NCBI RefSeq assembly: GCF_009928685.1
Contig: NZ_WWEO01000043.1
Span: forward strand, 558,001 to 622,000
DNA: 64,000 nt
Source of the DNA: Mucilaginibacter agri
GTDB lineage: Bacteria > Bacteroidota > Bacteroidia > Sphingobacteriales > Sphingobacteriaceae
Direction: 5' to 3'
In this document: positions 51,491 to 61,326 of the stretch, in pieces
Layout of the letters: each line of letters opens with the position of its first letter
Numbering within the stretch: position 1 is the first letter of the stretch
Program-made: the position numbers and the translations under genes
Notes under the pieces: generated by a model
The model's database searches: none
Seen by the model: only the letters and a program-made list of their open reading frames with translations
What the model was told of the DNA's origin: nothing

Positions 51491-52399
51491 TTAGACAGGT
51501 TTAGTAAGATTCCCTGCTTCAATATAAATGCGTTTAATATCCGGGTATTTATTCCGGATGATACGTTCCAATCTGCTGATTACTGAAGTAACCTGCTTAC
51601 CCGACATATCTTTAAATTGTACATCCAGCGCCAATAGAATATCGTCCGGTGCCATCTGCATGGTTAGCGGGCGCCGCACCTGCTGTACATCAGGATCGGC
51701 CATTACCAGTTCGCAAACATTGGTTACCATTTCAGACCGCGCACTTTCGCCAATTAGCAGATCGCGGCTTTCTATTACCATAATAATAGCTACAAAGGCT
51801 AACACCAAACCAATAATCAACGATGCCGCGCCATCAAATAACGGATTATTAAAATAGTGTCCCAGAAATACCCCCAGAAAGGCAACGATCAATCCTAATA
51901 ATGCCGCCGCGTCTTCGTAAATCACCGCAAAAGAGGCCGGATCTTTACTTCTACGTAGCTCGGTCCAAAAGCTTCCGGTGCCTTTCTCTTTATTAAAATT
52001 GCGAATAGCTAACACAAATGAGGCCCCTTCAAAAAGAAAGGCGCCACCCAGAACGACATAATTCCAAAGCGGGTTGCCAAAAGGTTCGGGCTCGCGCAGG
52101 TGAATAATTCCTTCATATATAGACATGCCGCCGCCTAATCCGAATATCAATATAGAAACAATAAGCGACCAGAAATAAACTTCCTTGCCGTGTCCAAAAG
52201 GATGTTGTTCATCTGCCGGGCGCTTACTGCGGTTAATCCCCAACAATAACAACAGGCCGTTACCCGCATCAACCGTGCTGTGTATTGCTTCCGACAGCAT
52301 TGCTGAACTGCCACTTATCCCGGCTGCTACAAATTTTAGAACGGCTATGCCAGTGTTTGCGGCCAGCGCCCCATAAACGGATGATTTAGATTCGGCCAT
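51491..52399 (-). CDS. Cation diffusion facilitator (CDF) transporter
   Basis: 302 residues, six membrane segments and a short cytoplasmic C-terminal domain. The metal-binding site residues are seen in S-E-A-I-H-S-T-V-D-A-G-N-G (H-x3-D in TM2) and Y-E-D-A-A-A-L in TM5. CDF members export Zn, Fe, Mn or Co from the cytoplasm in exchange for protons. The metal is not predictable here: TM2 has H/D and TM5 D/A. It converges with the BLUF gene, 2 bp apart. Confidence 0.92.
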   Translation of the reverse strand: MAESKSSVYGALAANTGIAVLKFVAAGISGSSAMLSEAIHSTVDAGNGLLLLLGINRSKRPADEQHPFGHGKEVYFWSLIVSILIFGLGGGMSIYEGIIHLREPEPFGNPLWNYVVLGGAFLFEGASFVLAIRNFNKEKGTGSFWTELRRSKDPASFAVIYEDAAALLGLIVAFLGVFLGHYFNNPLFDGAASLIIGLVLAFVAIIMVIESRDLLIGESARSEMVTNVCELVMADPDVQQVRRPLTMQMAPDDILLALDVQFKDMSGKQVTSVISRLERIIRNKYPDIKRIYIEAGNLTKPV

Positions 52400-52776
52400 G
52401 ATGCTTTAAGATGGTTGATGAGTAGGTGTAACAGCGAAAAGCAAGAAAGGTTGGGGTTGAGGAGAATCAAGAAGCCTCACCCCGCCCTCTCTGGAGGAGG
52501 GGGGGAGAAAGAAGGATGTAACTGCTCGCACAGATCTAACGTCACCTTAAAAATGCGGCATCAGCATGTTCGGATAGCGGAAGCGTTGCCAACGCACTAA
52601 CTTTCATAGAACAGGGTGCAGCCGCGACTTTTCTTTTTGGTACTTTTTCTTTTGGGAGAAAAGAAAAAGTACATCCACTGATGATCGTAACTCACAATAC
52701 CCTTCCTGATAAAAAACGGATCAGGCAGGTGCAGGCGAGTTGAGATTGCTTCGTTCCAATGGTGCAATGTGCCTTT
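52400..52776. other. Intergenic region without gene, holding a long hairpin
   Basis: 377 bp between two leftward genes. It contains G-rich and A/T-rich tracts and a perfect 14-bp inverted repeat at 52640-52672. I find no ORF with coding character. Confidence 0.6.
52640..52672. repeat. Perfect 14-bp inverted repeat, dispersed-element-like
   Basis: GTACTTTTTCTTTT, loop GGGAG, AAAAGAAAAAGTAC. The A/T-rich arms ending in GTAC and the flanking TTTCTTTTTGG resemble short repeated intergenic elements often seen in Bacteroidota genomes. No long T run follows, so it is not a typical terminator. Confidence 0.5.
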
Positions 52777-53634
52777 TTACTTCTCTAAATACTTAATAAC
52801 TGCGATTAGATCCTCTTCGCCAAGGCCACTATCCATAGCTGCTTTGTAGGTGTTATACACCGGCCCAGCTAGGGGGCTGTTGATACCCTGCTCAGTGGCG
52901 AGGCGCAAATCTTTGGCGATGTGTTTTAAAGCGAATGCTGCCGGAAATTCGTTCTTTAAAATAGGATCAGTTTTAAGTTTGGTGATCCCGCTGCCTACTG
53001 CGCCTTCGTTAACAATAGTAAGTATGTTTTCGGTGCTGATGCCGTTGGCTCTAGCAAACAAAACCGTTTCAGCAAGGCCTTGAAGTGTTAGCGCCAAAAA
53101 GTAGTTGATGGCTAGTTTAGCTGCCGCGCCTGCTCCAACCGGTCCGTTATGCACGGTTAGTTTACCTAGTACATCTAGTATTGGTTTAGCTTTTTCGATG
53201 TCGGCATCCTCGCCACCAACTAACATAATTAAAGTGCCATCTGTCGCCGGTTTAACGCTGCCCGATACTGGCGCTTCTATAAATGAAGCGCCTTTGGCCT
53301 TGCAACTTTCATTTATAAACTTCGATGTTTCTGGCGATATGGTACTTACACTGATAAATAGTTTGCCTGCGGCATTGCCTTGCAGTAAACCTCCTTCACC
53401 ATTAAATATCTCTTGAGTAGCCTTGTCGTCAGATACCATAACCAGTATAATATCGCTGATATCAGTCAGCGCAGTGAGCGATGCTGCCGAAGTTGCTCCT
53501 GCTTCAATAGCTTCCTGCTCTTTATCTTTAGTGCGGTTGTAAACGCTTATTTCAAAGCCTGCTTTTAGCAGGTTTTTTACCATGGGGGTGCCCATGTTGC
53601 CTAAGCCGGCCCAGCCTAATTTAGTGTTGCTCAT
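52777..53634 (-). CDS. 3-hydroxyisobutyrate dehydrogenase-family NAD(P)-dependent oxidoreductase
   Basis: 285 residues. The N-terminal G-L-G-N-M-G-T-P-M is the dinucleotide motif. The family signature region reads A-P-V-S-G-S-V-K-P-A, and the catalytic Lys is in G-A-A-A-K-L-A-I-N-Y. This group includes beta-hydroxyacid dehydrogenases (GlxR, TSR, HIBADH) and imine-type reductases of the same size. The substrate is a small hydroxyacid by family knowledge; no catabolic context helps. Confidence 0.9.
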   Translation of the reverse strand: MSNTKLGWAGLGNMGTPMVKNLLKAGFEISVYNRTKDKEQEAIEAGATSAASLTALTDISDIILVMVSDDKATQEIFNGEGGLLQGNAAGKLFISVSTISPETSKFINESCKAKGASFIEAPVSGSVKPATDGTLIMLVGGEDADIEKAKPILDVLGKLTVHNGPVGAGAAAKLAINYFLALTLQGLAETVLFARANGISTENILTIVNEGAVGSGITKLKTDPILKNEFPAAFALKHIAKDLRLATEQGINSPLAGPVYNTYKAAMDSGLGEEDLIAVIKYLEK

Positions 53635-53672
53635 AGTAATGCATAGTTACTGCTAAAACCTGCTTTTTGCAA

Positions 53673-54335
53673 TTAAACTTCAACAGAATCCCCTAGCGGT
53701 TTAATGTTTATAAATTCGATGCCTTTTTGCTTAAAATGTTTGGTATAATTCTCGTAGCGTTGTTTCAGGAAGAAATCTTTGGCAAAACCATCATGTACGG
53801 GCAGTATGCGTTTGGGTTGCAGGCGGTCGGCAAAATCGGCTATTTTTAATTCAGTGGTAAAAGGGGCCATTGTAGGTAAAATTACCAGCTCGATCCCTTT
53901 ATATTCCAGAAGCTTTTCTTCGAACGAATCTACCGGGTGAAGTACTTTCCCGTTAATCACAAAAGCTGTCATTTGCGGAGTTGGGTTATCAAGCAATGGC
54001 TCGTGCACAACGGGTATTGCTCTCAGTTTAAAAGGGCCAACGGTATAATTGCCTTCTTCTATCAGCTCGGCGTTCATGCCAATTTTCTGAATCTCCGCAG
54101 CTACCTCACTATTGGTATAAAGCGCGGCACCGCTAATGTCGATGATCTTTTTAAGGTTCTCGGGGTCGATATGATCGGGGTGCTTGTGGGTGATGATCAC
54201 AGCGTCCACATCCTTAAACATTTCGGGGGTAACAGTACCTTCGGCAAAGGAAAATGTTCCCGGGTCAAACAATAATTTAAAATCACTCTGCTCAAATACA
54301 AGGCAGGAGTGCAGATATTTGGTTATTTTCATCAT
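53673..54335 (-). CDS. MBL-fold metallo-hydrolase (UlaG-like group)
   Basis: 220 residues. Zinc motif T-H-K-H-P-D-H-I-D (H-x-H-x-D-H) with further histidines in V-V-H-E-P and the C-terminal V-H-D-G. The short strand start K-I-T-K-Y-L-H-S-C-L is typical of the beta-lactamase-like group that includes UlaG and phosphodiesterases. Substrate unknown. It is 38 bp downstream of nothing in phase; the next gene in the same direction starts beyond it. Confidence 0.88.
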   Translation of the reverse strand: MMKITKYLHSCLVFEQSDFKLLFDPGTFSFAEGTVTPEMFKDVDAVIITHKHPDHIDPENLKKIIDISGAALYTNSEVAAEIQKIGMNAELIEEGNYTVGPFKLRAIPVVHEPLLDNPTPQMTAFVINGKVLHPVDSFEEKLLEYKGIELVILPTMAPFTTELKIADFADRLQPKRILPVHDGFAKDFFLKQRYENYTKHFKQKGIEFINIKPLGDSVEV

Positions 54336-54464
54336 AAGTGGTATGTCAGAATTTTAACCTTTGGGTTATAGAAAAGTTTCTTTTAGCGATAAATTATTGA
54401 TAGGTAGATTTACTGGACTCAGATATATTTTGTACTTCGCCCTAAAAAATTAACTTTACAGTAT

Positions 54465-55427
54465 ATGCCGTTAACCCTAACAAATAAACTGTTTAGCTTA
54501 TACGTGAGGTTGCGCTATCCGAGCGTGCCACCCGAGCTGAGATACTTTTACAGGGACACTTATAACTGCGAAATGGCGCAGCTTAAGTATGTATCAAAAG
54601 ACTATATTTTTAAGCAGCCATACAAGGATATTACCTTCAGCGGGGAGTTTGCGCCAGAGCTAGAGTTTGTGCTGCCGTTTGCCTACTGGCATTATAAGAA
54701 CGGCACTTTAAGAAGCACACATTCGGCAAAGTACACCAAAGAAATTTATTTCTTTTCGCCCGAGCACCACGAAGATTTTGATGTACGCAGTAACGAAGGG
54801 AACTACAATTTCGAAACCCCGCGCATATTGTACAGCCATGATTATGATATAAAAAAGTGGCTGCCTGTGCCCATGAAAGCCCAGTATCAGAATGATATTT
54901 ATGTGTATGATAAGCCAATACTCGTTATAGCCAACCGCTATAATATGGAATGGGACGGCCCACCAATAAGCTATTACAGCATTGAGGCACTGGATTATAT
55001 GATCAGTAATCTCAAGAACGACTACACCATTATCTACAATCGCCCACGACCGGAAAATATCACGATGGATAACAGCGATATTTACGATCTGAACGAGTTT
55101 GACTGGCTTGCCGAAACCCATCCGGAAGTAATACTGATGAAAGACCTTTGGAAAGAGAACAGAGCAAAAGCCAATAACTTTAATCACCTGCAATTAATGG
55201 TTTATGCAAATGCAAGCCACTTTATATCAGTGCATGGTGGCACGGCTGCGTTAGCCAGTTACTTTGGCGGCGTTAACATTGTAATCTCTAAAAAAGGGCC
55301 CGAGCATCATTTTAAATGCTTTGATATTTTATATCCCAAACTGTCGGGAGCTAAAGTTTTGCACGCCAAAACCGACGATGAAGTTAAGCAGTATATACAG
55401 CAACATTATATAGTTAAGCCGCGATAG
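54465..55427 (+). CDS. Hypothetical glycan-locus protein, possible glycosyltransferase
   Basis: 320 residues, not assigned to a family. No membrane segment. A C-terminal block H-F-I-S-V-H-G-G-T-A-A-L-A-S-Y-F-G-G resembles the donor-site loop of GT-B and GT61-like enzymes (H-G-A/G-x2-x-N-x-x-F). It begins the second glycan cluster and the flippase starts 9 bp after it. A near -7 box TAACTTTA ends 6 bp before the ATG, so its mRNA may be leaderless. Confidence 0.6.
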   Translation: MPLTLTNKLFSLYVRLRYPSVPPELRYFYRDTYNCEMAQLKYVSKDYIFKQPYKDITFSGEFAPELEFVLPFAYWHYKNGTLRSTHSAKYTKEIYFFSPEHHEDFDVRSNEGNYNFETPRILYSHDYDIKKWLPVPMKAQYQNDIYVYDKPILVIANRYNMEWDGPPISYYSIEALDYMISNLKNDYTIIYNRPRPENITMDNSDIYDLNEFDWLAETHPEVILMKDLWKENRAKANNFNHLQLMVYANASHFISVHGGTAALASYFGGVNIVISKKGPEHHFKCFDILYPKLSGAKVLHAKTDDEVKQYIQQHYIVKPR

Positions 55428-55436
55428 GTAGTTTAA

Positions 55437-56780
55437 ATGGAAGAAAAAAAGAAAGACCGATACTGGCTTAAGTCGGCTATATTAACGGTGCTGCAAAGCA
55501 TGTCGGGTGTATTGCTGGGGTTTGGGAGTTTTTATATGCTGGTGCGTGTACTCACCAAATATGAGTTTGGCGCCTGGACATTGTTTACCGCTACTACAAC
55601 CATTCTGGAATTTATCCGTAACGGACTGGTGCAAAGCGCGCTGATTAAATTTTTAGCAGGGGCAAGCAAAGAAGAACGCCCCAAAATTATCTCTGCTTCA
55701 TTTACCATAAGCGGTGCACTTACCGTTTTTTACGTGATCATTAGCTATGGTCTGGCAGTATTCCTTTCACACTTGTGGAAACTCCCCGAATTGCAGGCTA
55801 TGTTCTTATTGTTTACGTTGGTATTTATCTGTTCGGGGTTTTTGACCCAGTTTCAGTCTATCGAGCAATCTGGCTTTAATTTTAAGGGAATCTTTATCAG
55901 CACGCTTATCAGGCAGGGTGGATTGTTCCTTTACATATTGGTGGCTTATCTTGGCTACGCCAAGATGGAACTGATTAATCTGGTGTATGTGCAGATTATC
56001 AGCACGTTTATCAGTGCTGTTGTGTCTTATTTCTACGTTCGAAACATGTTTACCATTGCTATGCAGTGGCAGAAGGAATGGATGCTAAAATTATTTAATT
56101 ACGGCAAATATGCCTTTGGTACAACTATTAGCGCCATGCTATCAAACAGTATCGATCAGATGATGCTGGGCGGTATTCTTTCTGCAGCATCTGCTGGGGC
56201 TTATAACGTAGCAGTGCGTATTACCAACCTGGTAGAGATCCCCACAAGCTCTATTGCCACTATCGTTTTCCCGCAAAGCGCAAGCCGTATGGAGAGCCAG
56301 GGTAAAGAGGCTGTTAAGTACTTGTACGAAAAATCGGTAGGGGCTGTACTAGCCATCCTGATGCCGGGATTAATCTTTCTATTCTTTTTTGCGGGCTGGG
56401 TAGTTGATATTATAGCAGGACAAACTTACGCCGATACCATCCCCGTACTGCGGGTTACCGTTCTGTACTGTATACTGATACCTTACGGAAGGCAATTCGG
56501 CACTGTGCTCGATTCGATGGGCAAACCAAAACTCACTTTTATTATTGTAATGATAAGCGGCTTTACCAACGCCTTGCTTAATTACCTGCTTATTAAAAAG
56601 CTGGGTGTTATGGGAGCAGCCTGGGCAACGCTGGCATCCAATATTATTGGTTTTGTAATAGCCCAGATTATTTTAAAGCGCGAACTTGACATTAACCTCG
56701 GGAATACCTGGCGTTATGCTTTTGGTTTTTACCCCGAGATGTATAACAAATATGTTAAACCGATATTTAAGAAGGCATGA
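55437..56780 (+). CDS. Wzx-type polysaccharide flippase
   Basis: 447 residues, about 12 membrane segments, MOP family. It starts L-T-V-L-Q-S-M-S-G-V-L-L-G-F-G-S-F-Y-M-L-V-R with the typical Y-E-F-G-A-W. A second Wzx-type gene, different from the one at 864-2216, indicates a second exported glycan. Its stop overlaps the fucosyltransferase gene start by 4 bp. Confidence 0.88.
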   Translation: MEEKKKDRYWLKSAILTVLQSMSGVLLGFGSFYMLVRVLTKYEFGAWTLFTATTTILEFIRNGLVQSALIKFLAGASKEERPKIISASFTISGALTVFYVIISYGLAVFLSHLWKLPELQAMFLLFTLVFICSGFLTQFQSIEQSGFNFKGIFISTLIRQGGLFLYILVAYLGYAKMELINLVYVQIISTFISAVVSYFYVRNMFTIAMQWQKEWMLKLFNYGKYAFGTTISAMLSNSIDQMMLGGILSAASAGAYNVAVRITNLVEIPTSSIATIVFPQSASRMESQGKEAVKYLYEKSVGAVLAILMPGLIFLFFFAGWVVDIIAGQTYADTIPVLRVTVLYCILIPYGRQFGTVLDSMGKPKLTFIIVMISGFTNALLNYLLIKKLGVMGAAWATLASNIIGFVIAQIILKRELDINLGNTWRYAFGFYPEMYNKYVKPIFKKA

Positions 56781-57592
56781 CAGGAGTAACATACTGCGGG
56801 CGATTAGGCAACCAGTTATTTCAGTTTCAGTTTTTTCAGTATGTAAAGGCTACCAATAAAGGTAAATGGATCTTTATGCCTAATCCGCGGCACTCGTCTG
56901 TTTATAAATATTTCGACGTTGGCCCCTATAACTACATGGGCAGCAAATTTTATGCTGCTTTGGGTAAGCTGTTATATAAGTACGGCAAGTTTAAGGAGGT
57001 GTATATCCAGAACATAGAAGTGCCTAAGCCGTTGAAAGTTGCCGATCGTACCCTGTATCATGGATTCCATCAAACAGATTTCTATGTTAGTAATATGCCC
57101 AACCCGGTTATCCCTAAAATTAGGCCGAAGTTTGTAAAGCATTTTGATGACCAGTATGGCGAATTGTTTCGTAAGGAGAAAACCATTGTGATGCACATAC
57201 GCCGTACCGATTACCTGAGCTATGGCAAACGGGATATATCATTACCAGCGGAATATTTTAAACAAAGGCTTGCAGCTATCGAGAACCAGGACGACTACAA
57301 GATCATTTTCTGCAGTGACGATATGCCGTTTGTGAAAGAGAATTTTCCCGCTAAGCCCAACTATATCTATTCTGATAATGATGAGATCACCGACTTTCAG
57401 TTATTAATGAATGCCGATATAGCTATTATCTCTAACAGTACATTTGCGTGGTGGGCTGCTTACATGTGCGAAAAGAAAAATCGGGTAATAGCGCCTAAAA
57501 ACTGGATGGGTTTCCACATCGGCAAAGAGCACCCCAAAGGGGTAATGACTAAGCGGTTTGAGTGGTACGGGCTTGAAGATGCGAGTCTATAA
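56777..57592 (+). CDS. GT11 family (alpha-1,2-fucosyltransferase-like)
   Basis: 271 residues. G-R-L-G-N-Q-L-F-Q near the N-terminus and H-I-R-R-T-D-Y near 140 are the GT11 motifs (GDP-binding H-x-R-R-x-D). S-N-S-T-F-A-W-W-A-A-Y is the third conserved block. GT11 enzymes transfer L-fucose, sometimes galactose, from GDP-sugar. It starts at an ATGA overlap with the flippase. Its 3' end overlaps the convergent GT4 gene by 44 bp. Confidence 0.93.
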   Translation: MTGVTYCGRLGNQLFQFQFFQYVKATNKGKWIFMPNPRHSSVYKYFDVGPYNYMGSKFYAALGKLLYKYGKFKEVYIQNIEVPKPLKVADRTLYHGFHQTDFYVSNMPNPVIPKIRPKFVKHFDDQYGELFRKEKTIVMHIRRTDYLSYGKRDISLPAEYFKQRLAAIENQDDYKIIFCSDDMPFVKENFPAKPNYIYSDNDEITDFQLLMNADIAIISNSTFAWWAAYMCEKKNRVIAPKNWMGFHIGKEHPKGVMTKRFEWYGLEDASL

Positions 57593-58769
57593 TATCTGCA
57601 ATATCCTCGGTACGTTTTTCCCAACTGTTTAATTTGGCAATGGCAATGCGGTCTGCAATCTTTTGATCATCATTGGTTACCAGCGCTTCGTTAATTGCAG
57701 CGGTAAAATTAGCCGGGCCATCTGCATAGGCGACCACGTTATCTGTATAATCTTTCAGATCTGGGTTAAAATCGCTCACCACTACAGGTTTACCGGCACT
57801 CAGATATTCAAATAATTTTAGCGGAAAAATAGTTGTGCTTACCTCATCCTTTTTAAAAGGGATAATGGCTACATCAAAACCTTTGATCAACTGAGGCGCT
57901 TCGTTATAGGGTATAGGGCCTATAACATGCACATTGTTTTGGCTCGTAATAGAATTCGGGATATAGTTATCCCAAACAGGGCCAGCCAAAACAAAAGTTT
58001 TGTCGGCGTTGGTTTTTACTACTTCCTCCAGGAGGGTATAATCTATACGGCGCTCAATAGTACCCAGATAACCAATAATGGGCTTAGGCAGCTCTTTTAT
58101 TTTGGCATGTACCGGCATATCGGCACTTAGCGTTTTGCCAAAATAGGCTACATCGGCAGCATTGGGCACAAAATAAGTATTGGGGTTGTCGAGTTTCTTT
58201 TCGTTATACAGGGCTTTGCTGGTGCAAATAACCACATCACTTTGCTTTACCAGTTTATCTTCTGATATAATACCATGTTTCATATCATAAGGCACAATCA
58301 TGGGGTCTACACACTGATAAACCGTTAGGCTTGGCTTAATTGTTTTGGCAATGTCGGGATAATGGAAATTAAACGAGTTAATGAAGATAAAATCCTTAAC
58401 CCCGGCAGATTTTAAAACAGTGTTGATCCTCTTGGCTATAATGGCCTCGTTGGCTTTCAGTGCCACCCTGAAAAGCTTGCCTTCCGGTAAAAAATTGATC
58501 GGCACAACAGGCGGGCAGATAACTACCTTGAAATTTGGCAGGTCTGTATTGATGAGCCCGTCCGCAGAAAACGGAAACTTTGATTTGCGCACCTGAAGCT
58601 CTTCAGAATTGCGATACGTGAGGTAGTCCTTAAAGGTAAAAGGATAATCAACAAAAAAAACTTTGTTGTTTTTGGCAAGGTTTCGCGCCACGAATAATGA
58701 CGTAGCCTGTATGGCACTATCGAAACGCGTATTACCAAATATTACAATTGTTTTATTTGTCAAGCTCAT
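57549..58769 (-). CDS. Glycosyltransferase family 4-like (GT-B)
   Basis: 406 residues from the ATG at 58769 (two codons after an ATG at 58775). The C-terminal domain has I-G-Y-L-G-T-I-E-R-R-I-D and F-P-L-K-L-F-E-Y-L-S-A-G-K-P-V-V, the GT4 donor site. N-terminal V-I-F-G-N-T-R-F-D and V-F-F-V-D-Y-P-F resemble TuaH-like teichuronic-acid enzymes. It converges with GT11, so it forms its own transcript within the second glycan locus. Confidence 0.88.
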   Translation of the reverse strand: MSLTNKTIVIFGNTRFDSAIQATSLFVARNLAKNNKVFFVDYPFTFKDYLTYRNSEELQVRKSKFPFSADGLINTDLPNFKVVICPPVVPINFLPEGKLFRVALKANEAIIAKRINTVLKSAGVKDFIFINSFNFHYPDIAKTIKPSLTVYQCVDPMIVPYDMKHGIISEDKLVKQSDVVICTSKALYNEKKLDNPNTYFVPNAADVAYFGKTLSADMPVHAKIKELPKPIIGYLGTIERRIDYTLLEEVVKTNADKTFVLAGPVWDNYIPNSITSQNNVHVIGPIPYNEAPQLIKGFDVAIIPFKKDEVSTTIFPLKLFEYLSAGKPVVVSDFNPDLKDYTDNVVAYADGPANFTAAINEALVTNDDQKIADRIAIAKLNSWEKRTEDIADIIDSHLQARTTQTA

Positions 58770-58910
58770 AAACAAGACCTCAAAGTAGTTATTTTTTTGC
58801 TTAAAGTACGGGAAATCTGCGTTTTCAGTTGTAAGAATTTACAAATCGATTAGATTTTTAATCATTGCTTAACTCTTTTTCCTGAGGGGTTAATCGTTGT
58901 AACCACTATA

Positions 58911-58950
58911 AAAAAATTGAGCCTCCTGAAACATCAGAAGGCTCAATTTT
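58911..58950 (-). terminator. Terminator after the TonB receptor
   Basis: AAAATTGAGCCT pairs with AGGCTCAATTTT around a 16-base middle that also pairs in part (CCTG/CAGA). It lies 22 bp past the stop of the leftward receptor gene. Confidence 0.88.
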
Positions 58951-58971
58951 AATTCTAAATAACTTATCCTG

Positions 58972-61263
58972 CTACTTAATGTTGAAAGGCAAATAAACGC
59001 CGAACGTAACATTACGGCCTGGGTTAAATACCCCATAAGTAGGATCTTCCTGCGATAGGCGACCTGGACGTAACCTGCTCAAAGCATCGTAATACTTTTT
59101 GTTGGTAAGGTTAGATGCGGTTACATAAAGTTTTAGCGGCTGCGAACCTAAACGCAGTGTTGTACCAATGCTGGCATTAACAAGCGTGTACGAATCAGTA
59201 GCGGTTTCGAATGTAGGATCGATACGGGTTTGTTTAAAGAAGTTATCTAAACCTGCCGATACATAGAAATCTTTCAAGCCTTTAACCTTAGGTTCAAAGC
59301 GTAGAGTGTTATGAATAACTCCGGCAGGAATCAAAGGCAATGGCCTGTCGAATGATTCATTCTGCGCGTGGGTATAGCTAAAGGTGTTATCGAGGTGCAG
59401 GAAAGAGGTAGGGTGGATATTCAGGTTACCTTCAACTCCATATAAGTTAGCATTAACCTGTCCGTAGCGGTAAACATCATAAGTTTGCTCTTCGCCGGCA
59501 TCATTGGTAAGGGTAATCTGGTCGCCTTTGGCACCCGAAGCATAAATGTAGTTGTGGATATAGTTTTCGTAAATGCCGATGCTACCGGTTACAATGTTTT
59601 TGCCAAACTCTAAAGCGGCATCTGCCTGGAAGCTGCGCTCGGGGTGCAGATCTGGGTTACCCACTTCATAGCGCGATGTACCTTCATGCACACCATTAGA
59701 ACCTAGCTCGGCCGGGTTTGGCGCGCGGAATGCAGTACCCGCATTGGCTTTGAAGCTGAATATATCGTTAAACACGTGGGTGTAACCTGTGGCACCACTT
59801 ACATTGCTGAAGTTGTTTTTAAAGCCCGTGAACTTCTGTTCGCCATCAATAAATAACTGCTTGCCGTTGTTGTTAACGTAGTCGAAACGTAAACCTGCGT
59901 TAAAGGTGTTTTGCCCCCATGTTTTTTTAACATAGCCAAATGCTCCGGCGCTGGTTTGGTCGTAAGCCGGAATCAGGAATTCAGTACCCTTGTTTTGGCT
60001 GTGTGCATCGCTGGCACTTACACCAAATATCGGCTGCCACCCGTTGCTCTCTGGCAGGTAATACTTAGCATCTAAAGAGTAAGTGTTTAGGTCGAAGAAC
60101 AGGGCAGGGGTCGGCTCGTCTAATTCACGGCGCTGATTTTTCTGATAGCCCAAATCCAGTTTTAAAGATCCGTTTCCGATCAGGAAGTTATTGTTCAACG
60201 CAATCTTATACTGGCGTATGTCCTGACGAGGGAAGTCGAGCGTGCGATCTGTTCCTTTACCTTCGTACAATGGGTCGCCCGGATCAGAGTCATAGAAACC
60301 GATATTGTTTTTAAAGTATGAGAAGTTTAAGTGCGAGTAGCCCCAGCCTTTGTTAAGACCCAGCATACCGCTAAAACTGGTGTTGTTGTAACCACTGTTA
60401 ATGTAGTAACCACCCGGAGTGTTAAATGAATAAGCGTTTTGGTACGAACCGCGTCCACGCCATACAAAGCCGTTTTCGTTACCGGTTAACATTACCGAGC
60501 TGTTGCTTAAACCGTTGTTGGTAGAGTAGCTCGATAATACTTCGCCCTTAACAGTGCCCGATGTTGGCGCCAGAGGTTCCAGCACGTTAATAACACCACC
60601 GATAGCGTCAGATCCGTATAATAAAGATGCAGCACCGCGAAGTACCTCAACGCGGTCGGCCTGGTTTTGGTCAATCTCGATACCGTGCTCGTCGCCCCAT
60701 TGCTGGCCTTGTTGTTTAACACCGTCCATCAATGTAACTACGCGGTTGTATCCTAAACCACGAATAATAGGTTTTGATATGCCCGGGCCGGTAGTGATCT
60801 GGCTTACCCCCGGCACTTGTTTGGCCAAACCATCAATAAGATTTGATGATGGTGCAAGCAGGTCTTCCCGCGACACGCTGGCCGCCGATGTGCTGTTAAA
60901 TTTGCTGTTTGCCGCAATAGGCGTACCTGTAATTACCACCTCATGGGTTTCCACATTGCTGATCTCGAGTGCAAAGGTTAATGCTCCGGGTACATTAAAG
61001 TCCACCGTCTTAACCATCGGCTTGTAGCCTAACGAATGTATCTCTACCAGATATTTACCTTTTGCCGGTAACGATTTAATAATAAATTGACCTTTGGCAT
61101 CAGTAATAGTAGTAATGCGTAATTGTTGAATAGTAATGGTAGCGCCAGCGATGGATTCGCCGGTTTTAGCGTCGGTAACCTTGCCGGTAACTTCGGCCGC
61201 CGCAAAAAGGTAAACAGGTATAAAAAATAACAGCAATAAGCTGAGTAAGGTCTTAATGTTCAT
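58972..61263 (-). CDS. TonB-dependent receptor (ZnuD-like)
   Basis: 763 residues. Signal peptide, then a carboxypeptidase-like regulatory domain (E-V-T-G-K-V-T-D-A-K-T-G-E-S-I-A-G-A-T), a plug with I-I-R-G-L-G-Y-N-R-V-V-T-L-M-D-G and V-E-V-L-R-G-A-A-S-L-L-Y-G-S-D-A-I-G-G-V-I-N-V, and a 22-strand barrel ending in F (Y-L-P-F-N-I-K). The plug has W-G-D-E-H-G-I-E-I-D, as in zinc receptors of the ZnuD type. The small Cys/His-rich protein upstream supports a transition metal, but the substrate is inferred. Confidence 0.88.
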   Translation of the reverse strand: MNIKTLLSLLLLFFIPVYLFAAAEVTGKVTDAKTGESIAGATITIQQLRITTITDAKGQFIIKSLPAKGKYLVEIHSLGYKPMVKTVDFNVPGALTFALEISNVETHEVVITGTPIAANSKFNSTSAASVSREDLLAPSSNLIDGLAKQVPGVSQITTGPGISKPIIRGLGYNRVVTLMDGVKQQGQQWGDEHGIEIDQNQADRVEVLRGAASLLYGSDAIGGVINVLEPLAPTSGTVKGEVLSSYSTNNGLSNSSVMLTGNENGFVWRGRGSYQNAYSFNTPGGYYINSGYNNTSFSGMLGLNKGWGYSHLNFSYFKNNIGFYDSDPGDPLYEGKGTDRTLDFPRQDIRQYKIALNNNFLIGNGSLKLDLGYQKNQRRELDEPTPALFFDLNTYSLDAKYYLPESNGWQPIFGVSASDAHSQNKGTEFLIPAYDQTSAGAFGYVKKTWGQNTFNAGLRFDYVNNNGKQLFIDGEQKFTGFKNNFSNVSGATGYTHVFNDIFSFKANAGTAFRAPNPAELGSNGVHEGTSRYEVGNPDLHPERSFQADAALEFGKNIVTGSIGIYENYIHNYIYASGAKGDQITLTNDAGEEQTYDVYRYGQVNANLYGVEGNLNIHPTSFLHLDNTFSYTHAQNESFDRPLPLIPAGVIHNTLRFEPKVKGLKDFYVSAGLDNFFKQTRIDPTFETATDSYTLVNASIGTTLRLGSQPLKLYVTASNLTNKKYYDALSRLRPGRLSQEDPTYGVFNPGRNVTFGVYLPFNIK

Positions 61264-61326
61264 GAAAAAAATCTTTGAAAAAATTATATAATAAGCTGTA
61301 AGGCAGTATTAAACTGCTTGTAAAGA

